From Chitinophagaceae bacterium (GTDB lineage: Bacteria > Bacteroidota > Bacteroidia > Chitinophagales > Chitinophagaceae): a stretch of DNA of 64,000 nt. Below the pieces are notes generated by a model. It did no database searches. It worked only from the letters and a program-made list of their open reading frames with translations, and was not told the DNA's origin. A program made the position numbers and the translations under genes. This document shows, in pieces, positions 1 to 8,360 of the stretch (positions are counted from its first letter, which is position 1; each line of letters begins with the position of its first letter). Where the stretch lies: positions 111,437 through 175,436 of the forward strand of contig CANGYR010000004.1 in NCBI GenBank assembly GCA_947458275.1, in the 5' to 3' direction.

Positions 1-2824
1 CCGTAAGCGATAAAAAAGATACCGGCAATGATCCTGAAGTGATATTTACAGCTACGGAGTTTTTACTCAAATTGGCACAGAATGTTGATGGATTAGAGAA
101 AATGTTGCTGATGAGAGTATTGAAACTTCCTCCGACAAATGTATTCAGGTTGTTGATTGAATTGGCATTAGATAAACCATAAACAGTGTAGCTGCCGGCA
201 GGATAGTTGGTTGTATTGGTCAGATTGGAATTACTTCCGATACTCTTAATATTTCCATTGGCGTTGTTTACTACGACATAATTATACCCAAAACCGCTAC
301 CAGGATTGGCGTATACATTTGATCCATCAAAAAGCTTACCTCCGCTGGGTGTGGTAAATAAAGAAATGGAATAGTTTGCCGGCAAAGCAGGGGCTGTTGC
401 ACTGAAAGTAGTTATAATCAACGAGTAAACCTGACCTACGGTCAATGCCTGCGTCAAGCTGGGCCCACTTGAGAAAGAGGAAACGAACCTGCTGTTGGAT
501 TTCAGGAAGTTGGCGCATGGTGTTGCAGGGTTAAAGCTATTGGAATAAATATTCATAATGGTATTAGCCGGAGCAGTCAGATTGAATGTATACGTTCCCG
601 TTATATTAGGTGTAAAAGTAAATACATCATACCTTACCTCATTGGCAAATGTTCCGCAGGATGTAGCGATTGATGTAGAGTTATTGACAGTTAAATTCAT
701 TTTCGGATCACTGGTAGTCAAAGTACCTGAAATATTCAATTCAGTACTATACTGTGGCGCCAATCCCAGATTAAGCGTGGAAGATCCGGCAGGCGCTGTA
801 ACAGATGCAGCAGGGCTAACGGCGGCACCTTCAGCGGCACAGGTAGAAGTAATCGTGATATTTGCAGTATTGACATTGAAGAAGATATTCCCCCTTGATT
901 TAACCATCACCCTTCCGCGTGTGGTAGTGGCAGAAGGAATCACTATGCTTTGAGACCCGTCATTGGGAGTATTGCTCAACAAAGTGTACAGAAAAGTCAA
1001 ACCTCCATCTACTGAAAAAAGAATATCAACGGCTGAAACATTGAAAGGGGAAGCATTTGTACCAACCACATCCCATGTGATAGTAGCGGTATTGGTCCCG
1101 TTGGCAGTCCAAGTAGTTGCTGTAGTCTGGGAAGTAACGATAAAAGGGGCTGAACCGGATGTGGTGACAATCATATCATCATAACAAACCCCACCGCCGC
1201 CGGAACGGTTATCCCTTGCTGTGAGCCTGAAATTGATTGGTCTTGCAATAGCAGGCAATATCTCTCCTATTGTTCTGGTATTGTTTACTACATCTGTGAT
1301 TCTGGGAAATGTCCTTATAGGAGATGTACTTGGTGTGAATGAACGAAACAGAGGAGCTTTTGTTCCTGATGGTGCATCCCAGTTAGAGAAAGCACCTCCA
1401 AAATCAGTCTGTTCCCAGCTATAAGTCAATGCATCTGCATTCGCATCAGTGGCACTTCCAGTAAGTGTAAAAGGGGTAGAAATTGGAATTGTATAGTCAA
1501 GTCCCGCAGATACTACGGGAGCAGTATTCCCTGTTGAAATACCAACTGAACAAGATCCGGCTCCTGAAGTTTTAGTCACAAATGCACTTATCTGATCATA
1601 ATTTAATGCATGGAAATGAGGTATTGAATTCAGTTGCAAATTATTGGTAGCAGTACATTGACCGGCATATGCCATAATCGTACAACCACTGCCCGGCTCT
1701 GCATTGGTTGCAGTAGTTCCATTACCGCTGCAGGTACCGGTTGTTGCATTAAAAGTATGTGATGCATTCAATTGATGACCAATTTCATGCGCAACAAAAT
1801 CAACATCAAAAGCATCTCCTACAGGATTGGGTAATCCGCTCACCCCTCTGGCTTTGACTCCGTCTATACAAGCAGAAGCTCTTTGTGCCAAGCCTCCTCC
1901 TCCTGTACAAAATGCATGCCCAATGTCATAATTGGCTGCGCCTATTTTTCTGTCAATTTGAGTTTGACATTCATTAATCAACGTACTGGTTGTAGTATTG
2001 GCTCCGGATGTGAACGGATCGGCAGTTGAAGTAAGAAACTCAATTAAATTATTATTTGCAATAAGAATGAATCTTACAGACACCTCCGATTCAAAAACAG
2101 CATTCACGCGATTGACAGTGGTAACGATGGCTGAACGTAATTGAGCAGCAGTAGTAGCACCTACCGCCTGAGCATATTCAAACGTATTGGTAACAGCCAA
2201 ACGATAGGTTCTTAATGTTCCGCCCAAACAAGGTCCGCCCTGAATGCCCTGCGTAGAGATAGGTCTGGCTTCTTTATCAGTCTCTAGGACTCCTGTCTCA
2301 ATGTGGTATTTAGGATTTAGGTCTTGTTTGTGATAAGCTATATAATTCCTTTTATCACCTCTCGCATAGGGATCAATCCAAACTGAACCGGTTATGTCCG
2401 ACAAAATCATAGCATGAAAACCAAATTCAGTCCAGTCAATTTTAATTCTGGCAGTCCTGTCTTCAATACCCTGCCCACTATAAGTTTTTATCGAGGAGAA
2501 TTCTTCAGACATACCTGGCTCCATCATGCTGTACTCCACAATGTTGAAGTTGCGAATAGTACCATCGGGGTATGGAATCGCCAATACGAGAGGATTACTT
2601 GCAGCTTCTTTGGAAAACTCCAATGGCGCTTTTTTGAGCTCATTGAGTAAACCATCCGCATCCAAAGCTACGGTTCTGTATTTGTTTGGAACAATCACTC
2701 TTTGATAAGAGGAATTTCTAGCCCTTGCTTCATTGATGTCTTTCCAGAAATTCTTTTGAGCATTCGTTGAATTAGAGAATAACACAAAAAAAAGCAGCGA
2801 TGCAACCGGTAAAAGTTTTTTCAT
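1..2824 (-). CDS. Secreted reprolysin-like zinc metalloprotease, 3' end beyond window
   Basis: The reading frame starts at the ATG at 2824-2822 and stays open to base 1 (about 941 residues visible), so the C-terminus is missing. It begins with a signal peptide (MKKLLPVASLLFFVLF, then NAQ). The zinc site HEIGHQLNASH, an HExxHxxxxxH metzincin motif, starts at residue 346 and is followed by a Met-turn-like TIMAYAG. Family knowledge: these are M12B-like extracellular proteases common in Bacteroidota. After the catalytic domain come Ig/fibronectin-like beta-sandwich segments. The last visible residues, SLPVSF, resemble the linker that often precedes a T9SS type A sorting domain, so that domain probably lies just outside the window (inference). 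Export through Sec and T9SS is expected. The gene appears monocistronic, with a 160-bp AT-rich gap upstream. Confidence 0.88.
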   Translation of the reverse strand, partial: MKKLLPVASLLFFVLFSNSTNAQKNFWKDINEARARNSSYQRVIVPNKYRTVALDADGLLNELKKAPLEFSKEAASNPLVLAIPYPDGTIRNFNIVEYSMMEPGMSEEFSSIKTYSGQGIEDRTARIKIDWTEFGFHAMILSDITGSVWIDPYARGDKRNYIAYHKQDLNPKYHIETGVLETDKEARPISTQGIQGGPCLGGTLRTYRLAVTNTFEYAQAVGATTAAQLRSAIVTTVNRVNAVFESEVSVRFILIANNNLIEFLTSTADPFTSGANTTTSTLINECQTQIDRKIGAANYDIGHAFCTGGGGLAQRASACIDGVKARGVSGLPNPVGDAFDVDFVAHEIGHQLNASHTFNATTGTCSGNGTTATNAEPGSGCTIMAYAGQCTATNNLQLNSIPHFHALNYDQISAFVTKTSGAGSCSVGISTGNTAPVVSAGLDYTIPISTPFTLTGSATDANADALTYSWEQTDFGGAFSNWDAPSGTKAPLFRSFTPSTSPIRTFPRITDVVNNTRTIGEILPAIARPINFRLTARDNRSGGGGVCYDDMIVTTSGSAPFIVTSQTTATTWTANGTNTATITWDVVGTNASPFNVSAVDILFSVDGGLTFLYTLLSNTPNDGSQSIVIPSATTTRGRVMVKSRGNIFFNVNTANITITSTCAAEGAAVSPAASVTAPAGSSTLNLGLAPQYSTELNISGTLTTSDPKMNLTVNNSTSIATSCGTFANEVRYDVFTFTPNITGTYTFNLTAPANTIMNIYSNSFNPATPCANFLKSNSRFVSSFSSGPSLTQALTVGQVYSLIITTFSATAPALPANYSISLFTTPSGGKLFDGSNVYANPGSGFGYNYVVVNNANGNIKSIGSNSNLTNTTNYPAGSYTVYGLSNANSINNLNTFVGGSFNTLISNIFSNPSTFCANLSKNSVAVNITSGSLPVSFLSLT

Positions 2825-2986
2825 AAAATGATTTGTAATTCAGGTGATTATTTATAGGAGTTACTATTAATTAACAATCAGTTAAGTAATTAAGTTGCCA
2901 AATTTCAAGAAAAAACAAACACAAAAAAAATTATGAAAAAATAAAAATGTTAAAATTCAAATATGCTATTTTAATAATAAGCTACG

Positions 2987-4072
2987 TTAATTGTCCTTAT
3001 TGTAGATATCTTTTCTGAAGTTAATACGGCCTGTTTCATCGACCCATGCGGTAAAATAAGCAATGTAAACGGGGACCGGCTTTTTTAGTGCTACATATTG
3101 CTCCACTCTACGGCTGATAGCTGCATCAATGGTAGCCGAATTCCATTGCGAATCATTTCTCAATAAATACCCCGCCAGCCACCTGGCATTCTCGAGCCTT
3201 ATGCATCCGTGACTAAATGTCCTTTGATTTTGGCTGAACAATGATTTTGTCGGCGTATCATGCATATAAATATTGTGCGAATTGGGAAATATAAACTTTA
3301 TCAACCCAAGGGAGTTATCCGGTCCTGGTTTTTGACGCAATAATCCGCCTTCCCATTCCATATTTTTTGATGAAAGATAGCCGGGATGACGTCTGATGAT
3401 TGGCAATATCTCATTATTTAAAATACTTTTAGGTACATTCCAATAGGGACAAAATACTACATACCTAATTTTCCCGTTAAAAACTACCGTCTTGTGATTA
3501 GGCTGCCCTATGATGACTTTCATGTTGTGAACAGGAACGGATTTCTCATATATGTGTAATCTGAATTCTGGGATATTAACCAGCAGAAAATCATCACCCG
3601 ATTCAGAATACATCCGCTTGATTCTTTCCAAATTAACCTTGATTTTTTGAATACGTTTTTCAATAGGAATATTCATTTCAGCAATAAGAGTTGCATCAAT
3701 CTTTCCGTCGGTTTTCAACCCGGTTCTGTTGCGATATGTAATGATGGAAGTGTATAACAAACTGTCGAAAACCGGACTTTTGTTGTCTTTAATCAAATCT
3801 CCGGTGACAAATAAATGACGCCTTACTTCAGAAACAACCGCTGAGGTATCTCCGGGTTTGTAGACTTTTTTTCCGGAAATGATTTTTCCCCAACCTCCGT
3901 CAGACTGGATATCGCGATATTTTTTCAGAAATATTTCTAACCGATTGTATTGAAAAGGAAGTAATAAAGAAGTATCTCTGTTTTGATTAAAGTAATTACC
4001 TGCGAATGAAAAGAAATGAAAAAATAAAAAAAATATAAGCAGTACTGTTTTAAACCCTAAATACTTTAACAT
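2987..4072 (-). CDS. L,D-transpeptidase, YcbB/LdtD type (YkuD domain)
   Basis: This enzyme is predicted to form 3-3 cross-links in peptidoglycan, or to anchor proteins to it, on the periplasmic side. The signature SHGCIRLENA holds the catalytic Cys (residue 290 from the chosen start), with an upstream HDTP histidine, both typical of YkuD. The preceding segment, TGLKTDGKIDATLIAEMN plus a basic helix, matches the peptidoglycan-binding-like region of YcbB-family proteins. I chose the ATG at 4072 because it puts the hydrophobic signal segment (LLIFFLFFHFF) at the N-terminus; a TTG at 4099 would add nine residues. At about 361 residues it is shorter than E. coli YcbB. It is transcribed alone. Confidence 0.9.
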   Translation of the reverse strand: MLKYLGFKTVLLIFFLFFHFFSFAGNYFNQNRDTSLLLPFQYNRLEIFLKKYRDIQSDGGWGKIISGKKVYKPGDTSAVVSEVRRHLFVTGDLIKDNKSPVFDSLLYTSIITYRNRTGLKTDGKIDATLIAEMNIPIEKRIQKIKVNLERIKRMYSESGDDFLLVNIPEFRLHIYEKSVPVHNMKVIIGQPNHKTVVFNGKIRYVVFCPYWNVPKSILNNEILPIIRRHPGYLSSKNMEWEGGLLRQKPGPDNSLGLIKFIFPNSHNIYMHDTPTKSLFSQNQRTFSHGCIRLENARWLAGYLLRNDSQWNSATIDAAISRRVEQYVALKKPVPVYIAYFTAWVDETGRINFRKDIYNKDN

Positions 4073-4151
4073 ATGCAGCTGTGGAGTAGTTTGAACCAAT
4101 TTAAACTAGAAAAGAAATTTAAAAAATGATATTGGTTGGTCTATGCAAAAA

Positions 4152-4188
4152 ACACAAAGCCCGGATAATTATATCCGGGCTTCTGTGT
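4152..4188 (-). terminator. Intrinsic terminator of the 4224-4832 lipoprotein gene
   Basis: A strong inverted repeat, AAGCCCGGATA / TATCCGGGCTT, is extended outward by ACACA/TGTGT. It lies 36 bp past the stop codon of the minus-strand lipoprotein gene, and A-rich sequence on the plus strand gives a U-tract on the transcript. Confidence 0.8.
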
Positions 4189-4223
4189 AAAAAATAATAA
4201 AACACACTCAATACAAACTATAA

Positions 4224-4832
4224 CTAATTTTTAGTCACCAGCATGCTATTGTTATAAACATCTGCTGTTGCCTGAAGTTTCTTGGTCATATCTTCAATAT
4301 TGTTTTCAAAAATTGCCAAGGCTTCATAATTATCTCTAATAATAGATTTCATCAGCTGGGGTGTGTAAGCATAAATTTTCCCTTCATTACCTGCCTGAAG
4401 AAAATATTCATCCACTCCAACTTGACCATTATAAAATTTCTTGCAATAAACATTCAACTGACCTTTTGCAATTCTCACTGCAAAACCTGGCAGCGCTTCT
4501 TTTGCCACATAACTTTTTTTGCCGTTTACAAAAAGAGACTGAGATATGGCATATTGATCCTGGTTTTGATATGAAATGATTTCTTTTGGATAAATTTCGA
4601 TGCTATTGTCTGCAAGTAAATGAGGGGTTTTAAAAGCACCTTTAATCAATTTCAATGACTTATAATAAGTTACCGTACCGTCATTGTACTTTACAAAACA
4701 AACATTTACATTTTCTTTGGAATTTTTTATTTCAACCTGACGAAGTGATGCTACTTCTTTGTTGGCAACACAGGAACTGAAGAGTACTGCTATAGCCAAA
4801 ATGAATGGCAGAGTGGATAATGTATTTTTCAT
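4224..4832 (-). CDS. Lipoprotein of unknown function, paralogue A
   Basis: A 202-residue protein with a lipoprotein signal peptide ending in the lipobox LFSSC, so it should be lipid-anchored in the envelope. I do not recognise a named domain. The body is close to the neighbouring gene at 5081-5695 along its whole length: shared blocks include AFKTPHLL/AFTTPHLL, LPGFAVRI, KKFYNG, GKIYAYTP and LMKSII, and both end in VTKN. The pair therefore arose by tandem duplication and has since diverged. Each copy has its own strong terminator, and the two are separated by tandem-repeat filler rather than co-transcribed. The function cannot be inferred from sequence. Confidence 0.75.
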   Translation of the reverse strand: MKNTLSTLPFILAIAVLFSSCVANKEVASLRQVEIKNSKENVNVCFVKYNDGTVTYYKSLKLIKGAFKTPHLLADNSIEIYPKEIISYQNQDQYAISQSLFVNGKKSYVAKEALPGFAVRIAKGQLNVYCKKFYNGQVGVDEYFLQAGNEGKIYAYTPQLMKSIIRDNYEALAIFENNIEDMTKKLQATADVYNNSMLVTKN

Positions 4833-4900
4833 AAAATAGGATTTTCACAAGTATAACGCCGAATATGTACCTGATATTGTGTGGAGTAATAAGTTTAGGA

Positions 4901-5027
4901 GGTTGAAGAGGTTGAAGAGGTTCAATGAGTTCAAGAGGTTCAAAAGGTTCAAAAGGTTCAATACGTTCAATAATTGGGACATCTCCACATCTCCAAATCT
5001 CCAAATCTCCAATTTCCCACATCTTCT
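4901..5027. repeat. Short tandem arrays: 9-nt GTTGAAGAG-type then 8-nt ACATCTCC-type
   Basis: Positions 4901-4971 hold degenerate 9-nt units (GGTTGAAGA grading into GGTTCAAAA). Positions 4983-5027 hold 8-nt units (ACATCTCC, AAATCTCC). The array lies between the two paralogous lipoprotein genes and is non-coding. Confidence 0.85.
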
Positions 5028-5035
5028 AATAAAAA

Positions 5036-5057
5036 AACCCCGAACAAAGCCGGGGTT
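5036..5057 (-). terminator. Intrinsic terminator of the 5081-5695 lipoprotein gene
   Basis: The hairpin AACCCCG / CGGGGTT with an 8-nt loop lies 24 bp downstream of the minus-strand stop. It is followed by plus-strand A7, which gives U7 in the transcript. Confidence 0.8.
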
Positions 5058-5080
5058 AATTAATTAATATTATTAATGTA

Positions 5081-5695
5081 TTAGTTTTTGGTTACCAGAG
5101 AACTATTGTTGTAAACATCAGCAATGTTTTGCAGTTTCTTCATCATATCAGACTTGTCGTCATCATGATTGAAAATCGCCATAGCTTCGTAATTGTCTTT
5201 AATGATTGATTTCATCAAATCGGGCGTGTATGCATAAATTTTACCGTCATTTCCTGCCTGGATAAAGTATTCGTCAATTCCTGCATTTCCATTGTAGAAT
5301 TTTTTGCTGTAAACATTTACTTTTCCTTTAGAAATTCTTACTGCAAAACCCGGTAAAGTTTCTTTGGCAACGAAGGTTTGCCTGCCACCTACTATCTGTG
5401 TCTGAGAGATAGCATAATGCTGATCATTTTGATAAGCAATAATCTCCTTAGGAGAAATTTTTGTAACTCCATCACCTAATAAGTGTGGCGTTGTAAACGC
5501 ACCGATAACCAGCTTAAGAGATTTGAAGTATTTTACGCTGCCGTCGGCATATTTCACAAAAGCAGTTGCGGAAACTTCTTTTGAGTTATTGATTTCATAC
5601 TGACGGACTGCTACAGTTTCTTTGTTGATAGCGCAAGAACTCATCATTACTGCAACTAAAAAGGATACGGATAAAATTGATATTGAAGTTTTCAT
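5081..5695 (-). CDS. Lipoprotein of unknown function, paralogue B
   Basis: The 204-residue paralogue of the adjacent 4224-4832 gene. The ATG at 5695 was preferred over an upstream extension because it starts directly with the signal peptide (MKTSISILSVSFLVAVMM) and the lipobox MSSC. The conserved core includes YADGSVKYFKSLKLV, PKEIIAYQN, KFYNGNAGIDEYFIQAGN and GKIYAYTPDLMKSIIKDNYE. The regular alternation of short hydrophobic strands suggests a beta-rich periplasmic or outer-membrane lipoprotein (inference). No functional family was recognised. Confidence 0.75.
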   Translation of the reverse strand: MKTSISILSVSFLVAVMMSSCAINKETVAVRQYEINNSKEVSATAFVKYADGSVKYFKSLKLVIGAFTTPHLLGDGVTKISPKEIIAYQNDQHYAISQTQIVGGRQTFVAKETLPGFAVRISKGKVNVYSKKFYNGNAGIDEYFIQAGNDGKIYAYTPDLMKSIIKDNYEAMAIFNHDDDKSDMMKKLQNIADVYNNSSLVTKN

Positions 5696-5831
5696 AATAG
5701 TGGATTTAAAGTTTGATTGTTTCTGATGTAAAAGTATCAAGCAGGATATGCTAATCAAAGGTTTTATTTTAATTAGTTGTAAAATCCCGATGATATACTT
5801 GTTTTACATAAGTAATACTACTTAAAAACAT

Positions 5832-5859
5832 AAAACCCATAGCTTTCGCCAGGGGTTTT
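5832..5859. terminator. Weak hairpin, possible terminator
   Basis: The arms AAAACCC / GGGTTTT are separated by a 14-nt loop and followed by AAAA. It sits between the crystallin-like mini-ORF and lipoprotein paralogue B, and could end a minus-strand transcript from 5890. The support is weak. Confidence 0.35.
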
Positions 5860-5889
5860 AAAATATAAGTTAAATTAAAATCAATACCC

Positions 5890-6084
5890 TTACACAATCG
5901 CAGATCTTATACGGTTATTGAAAACGCCGGACAAACAAACATTGTCTTTAGTAAGAATATATGAATGGCCGGTATAATTAACTCCGGTATAAAGAATAAT
6001 GCGGCGACCATTAGGCACTTTAGCTGAAGAAATGTTAATAATTAATAATAATGCTAAAAAAGGTTTTTTAAACGGATGTTTATA
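5890..6084 (-). pseudogene. Start-less small secreted beta/gamma-crystallin-like ORF
   Basis: On the minus strand the frame is open from 6084 to a TAA at 5892-5890. It begins with a signal-peptide-like stretch (KKPFLALLLIINISSA), followed by GRRIILYTGVNYTGHSY and then GVFNNRIRSAIV. This fits one beta/gamma-crystallin Greek-key motif: an aromatic-x-Gly (YTG) and an NNxxxS stretch resembling the Ca-binding [ND][ND]xx[ST]S. No ATG, GTG or TTG precedes the signal segment. The only internal GTG, at the end of the signal segment, would remove it. Either the gene has lost its start (pseudogene) or a rare start codon is used. It is about 60 residues if read from the hydrophobic segment. Confidence 0.45.
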
Positions 6085-6217
6085 TTATGAGGCAAACTGG
6101 GATAGTTAGTTGTCTGGTGAGGATTAGTGGGCTAATAATACGTGGTTCGAACTCCGAGAGTCAACTGCCTGTTCGGCGCAATCCCTTTACTGACAAGCAT
6201 TTCGGAAGAAAAAGAAA
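6085..6217. other. Intergenic stretch without a recognisable gene
   Basis: Between the crystallin-like ORF and the tRNA-Leu terminator. It contains a short T-arm-like GGTTCGAACTCC (6143-6154) but no complete tRNA can be folded around it. A nominal plus-strand ORF running from here through the tRNA gene is spurious. Confidence 0.5.
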
Positions 6218-6243
6218 AAGGCGACTCATCTAAGAATCGCCTT
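6218..6243 (-). terminator. Terminator downstream of tRNA-Leu
   Basis: The hairpin AAGGCGA / TCGCCTT begins 14 bp past the tRNA 3' end and is followed on the minus strand by a T-rich run. Confidence 0.8.
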
Positions 6244-6256
6244 CAATCTAATCAAG

Positions 6257-6340
6257 TGCCCAGGACTGGAATCGAACCAGCACATCCTTGCGAACGGCAG
6301 ATTTTGAGTCTGCTGCGTCTACCAATTCCGCCACCTGGGC
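6257..6340 (-). tRNA. tRNA-Leu (anticodon CAA)
   Basis: An 84-nt cloverleaf read on the minus strand. The acceptor arms are GCCCAGG/CCTGGGC with discriminator A. The anticodon stem GCAGA/TCTGC encloses loop CTCAAAA, giving anticodon CAA. The long variable arm is typical of leucine tRNAs, and the T-loop is GGTTCGATTCC. The CCA end is not encoded. A terminator hairpin follows. Confidence 0.95.
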
Positions 6341-6349
6341 GAGCTACGC

Positions 6350-6447
6350 GGTTTAAAAGTTTGATGGTTTAGGAGTTTAGGGTTGAGATAATCAACAACC
6401 GTTAAACCTTTAAACCCTTAAACGATTAAACGTCCCAAAGGGACTGC
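6350..6447. repeat. 8-nt TTTAAACC-type tandem array with small hairpin
   Basis: Degenerate units (GTTAAACC, TTTAAACC, CTTAAACG) fill the gap between hscB and tRNA-Leu. The array ends in the small palindrome GTCCCAAAGGGAC. Confidence 0.75.
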
Positions 6448-6456
6448 AAAACTACA

Positions 6457-6945
6457 TTAATCCATCATTCTATCCAAAATACGTTGCAGGTATTTTTTCT
6501 TGAAATAATACTCCTTAATTTTCAATAAATCATCCTGAGTTGTTTGCTCATTGTAATTGTCCAGTACAGGTTTAATTTCAGTCAGCAACCTAGTTTCATA
6601 TTCTCCTACCCTTCGCTCCGCATCAGCTCTGTCCATTTCCAAAAGATCCTCGTTCCAATCCATCATCTCCATTAAAAAACTATCGGGCAATTTATATTTC
6701 TCCTCCTCCTGAAGCAAGCCCTTCTCCTTTAAAAAATAGGCAATGGTCAACTGATCATCTTTAAGCGTATTAAATGCCTTATTAATCAACGCCGATTGTT
6801 CCAATGCTTCCTCCTTCTCTGCATCCGTTGCCTGTGAAAAAAAATCTGGGTGATTCCGCTTCTGCAATTCAAAATATTTCCTGGATAAATCACGTTTATC
6901 TATGCGCGGAGCCATATCCAGTCCAAATAATTCAAAATAGTTCAT
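6457..6945 (-). CDS. hscB: Fe-S protein assembly co-chaperone HscB
   Basis: A 162-residue J-domain protein that delivers the IscU scaffold to the Hsp70 partner HscA during iron-sulfur cluster transfer. The N-terminal J domain has the HPD motif (residues 32-34, KRNHPDF). The C-terminal helical domain (EEALEQSALINKAF onward) matches the HscB oligomerisation/IscU-binding domain. The ATG at 6945 is preferred over the adjoining GTG at 6948. A perfect TAnnTTTG element (TAAATTTG) ends 4 nt upstream, implying a nearly leaderless mRNA. No isc genes are adjacent. Confidence 0.92.
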   Translation of the reverse strand: MNYFELFGLDMAPRIDKRDLSRKYFELQKRNHPDFFSQATDAEKEEALEQSALINKAFNTLKDDQLTIAYFLKEKGLLQEEEKYKLPDSFLMEMMDWNEDLLEMDRADAERRVGEYETRLLTEIKPVLDNYNEQTTQDDLLKIKEYYFKKKYLQRILDRMMD

Positions 6946-6949
6946 CACA

Positions 6950-6957
6950 CAAATTTA
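6950..6957 (-). promoter_or_regulatory. hscB -7 promoter element TAAATTTG
   Basis: A perfect match to the Bacteroidota TAnnTTTG core element, 4 nt before the hscB ATG. Confidence 0.65.
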
Positions 6958-7005
6958 CCATTACCTCCGATATAAAATGTAAATTGCCATGTAAATTAAG
7001 AATCG

Positions 7006-8217
7006 ATGCTTACTATAGGACTAATCAAAGAAGGAAAAATACCTTCAGATAACCGCGTAGCCCTCACTCCCGCCCATTGCAAATGGATTAACAAAACACA
7101 AACAGACTTAAAAGTAGTAGCCGAACGAAGTGCCAATAGATGCTACAGCGACAGAGAATACTCTATGGCAGGCGTGGAGCTTAGAGACGATGTGAGTGAC
7201 TGCGATATTTTACTGGGAATAAAAGAAGTGCCGGTAGATATTTTGATTGAAAATAAAACATACCTCTTCTTTTCACATACCAAAAAACTGCAGCCATATA
7301 ATCAGCATTTACTCCAAACCATTATTAAAAAAAATATCACACTTATAGATTATGAGTGCCTGGAACATGAAGATGGCAAACGCATTATCGGTTTCGGTTT
7401 TTTTGCAGGTGTGGTGGGTGCACATAATGGCATGATGGCCTATGGAAATAAAACCGGCCTGTACAAAATGGATCGTGTAAATTCAACAAAAAATTTACAG
7501 GACCTGATACATACCTATTTCGGATTAAAACTTCCTGCTATTAAAATAGCGGTAACGGGCAGCGGCAGAGTTGCTCATGGCATCCTGGAAATAATGAATC
7601 TGCTTGGCATTCACGAAGTGGAACCGGAAGATTTTCTGGAAAAAGAATTTACTTATCCCGTATATGTGCATTTGAAAGGCGCAGATTTGTATGAGCATAA
7701 AATTACCCATACCTATAACCGACATGATTTTCATGCACATCCGGAGAACTATGTCTGCACGTTTAAAAAATACTGCTCGCATACAGACATTCTCATGAAT
7801 GGGATTTACTGGGATAAAAACATTCCCCGATTATTTGAGTCGGAGGAAATTCGCAAAACTGATTTCCGTATCAAGACTATAGCTGATATAACAGATGATA
7901 TGAATGGATCTATCCCCTGCAACCTGGGAGATTCAACCATAGACAATCCTGTTTATGGAGTGGATAGATTCACCGGACAAAAAACAGCTCCTTATCTTCC
8001 TGAAACTATCGACGTAATGGCCGTAGGCAATCTTCCCAATGAACTTCCAAGAGATGCCAGCAGGTACTTTGGTGAACAACTTATTAAATATGTTTTAAAA
8101 GATTTAGTGGAAGGAAACAGTGAAATTATTGACAAGGCTACTATCGTAAAAAACGGCAAACTGACAGAACATTACAACTATATGAAAGAATACGCGAGCA
8201 CGGAGCGCGGTTTATAG
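7006..8217 (+). CDS. Saccharopine dehydrogenase-like NAD(P)-dependent oxidoreductase
   Basis: A 403-residue protein with an alanine dehydrogenase/transhydrogenase-type N-terminal domain followed by a Rossmann domain (VTGSGRVAHG near residue 184). The positions of K73 (GIKEVP) and H91 (SHT) correspond to the catalytic Lys-His pair described for fungal-type lysine-forming saccharopine dehydrogenase. The family interconverts an amino acid and its secondary amine/oxo acid with NAD. The true substrate here is unknown: lysine catabolism is possible but no partner gene is adjacent. The ATG at 7006 directly precedes the conserved start TIGLIKEGKIPSDNRVALTP. It is divergent from hscB. Confidence 0.75.
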   Translation: MLTIGLIKEGKIPSDNRVALTPAHCKWINKTQTDLKVVAERSANRCYSDREYSMAGVELRDDVSDCDILLGIKEVPVDILIENKTYLFFSHTKKLQPYNQHLLQTIIKKNITLIDYECLEHEDGKRIIGFGFFAGVVGAHNGMMAYGNKTGLYKMDRVNSTKNLQDLIHTYFGLKLPAIKIAVTGSGRVAHGILEIMNLLGIHEVEPEDFLEKEFTYPVYVHLKGADLYEHKITHTYNRHDFHAHPENYVCTFKKYCSHTDILMNGIYWDKNIPRLFESEEIRKTDFRIKTIADITDDMNGSIPCNLGDSTIDNPVYGVDRFTGQKTAPYLPETIDVMAVGNLPNELPRDASRYFGEQLIKYVLKDLVEGNSEIIDKATIVKNGKLTEHYNYMKEYASTERGL

Positions 8218-8360
8218 TTTTTGGTTTAGGGTTTGGAGTTTGGGGTTTGGGGTTTGGAGTTTGGGTTGCGCTGCGCGCGTTTGGAGTTTGGGGTTGGAGT
8301 TACTTTATTGAATTTTCACTTTTCACTTTTAACTTTTCACTTTTTACTTTCTACTTTTTA
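8218..8360. repeat. 7-nt TTTGGGG and CACTTTT tandem arrays
   Basis: Period-7 units (TTTGGAG, TTTGGGG) with an embedded GCGCTGCGCGC palindrome, followed by CACTTTT/AACTTTT units. The array fills the whole gap before trmN6. An apparent N-terminal extension of trmN6 is translated repeat. Confidence 0.85.

Noticed and set aside
558..1424. Plus-strand ORFs of 67-131 residues
   Set aside because: They are antisense to the long open frame of the secreted metalloprotease, whose signal peptide and zinc motif fix the coding strand.
4901..5027. Possible CRISPR array in the tandem repeats
   Set aside because: Units are 7-9 nt without 25-40-nt unique spacers, and no cas genes occur in the window.
4732..5067. 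ORFs rich in EPFEPL or RFKRFKRF
   Set aside because: Translation of the 9-nt tandem array; no independent coding signal.
6142..6372. Plus-strand ORF of 76 residues
   Set aside because: It runs antisense through the complete tRNA-Leu gene and its terminator; the reading frame is a known artefact of such loci.
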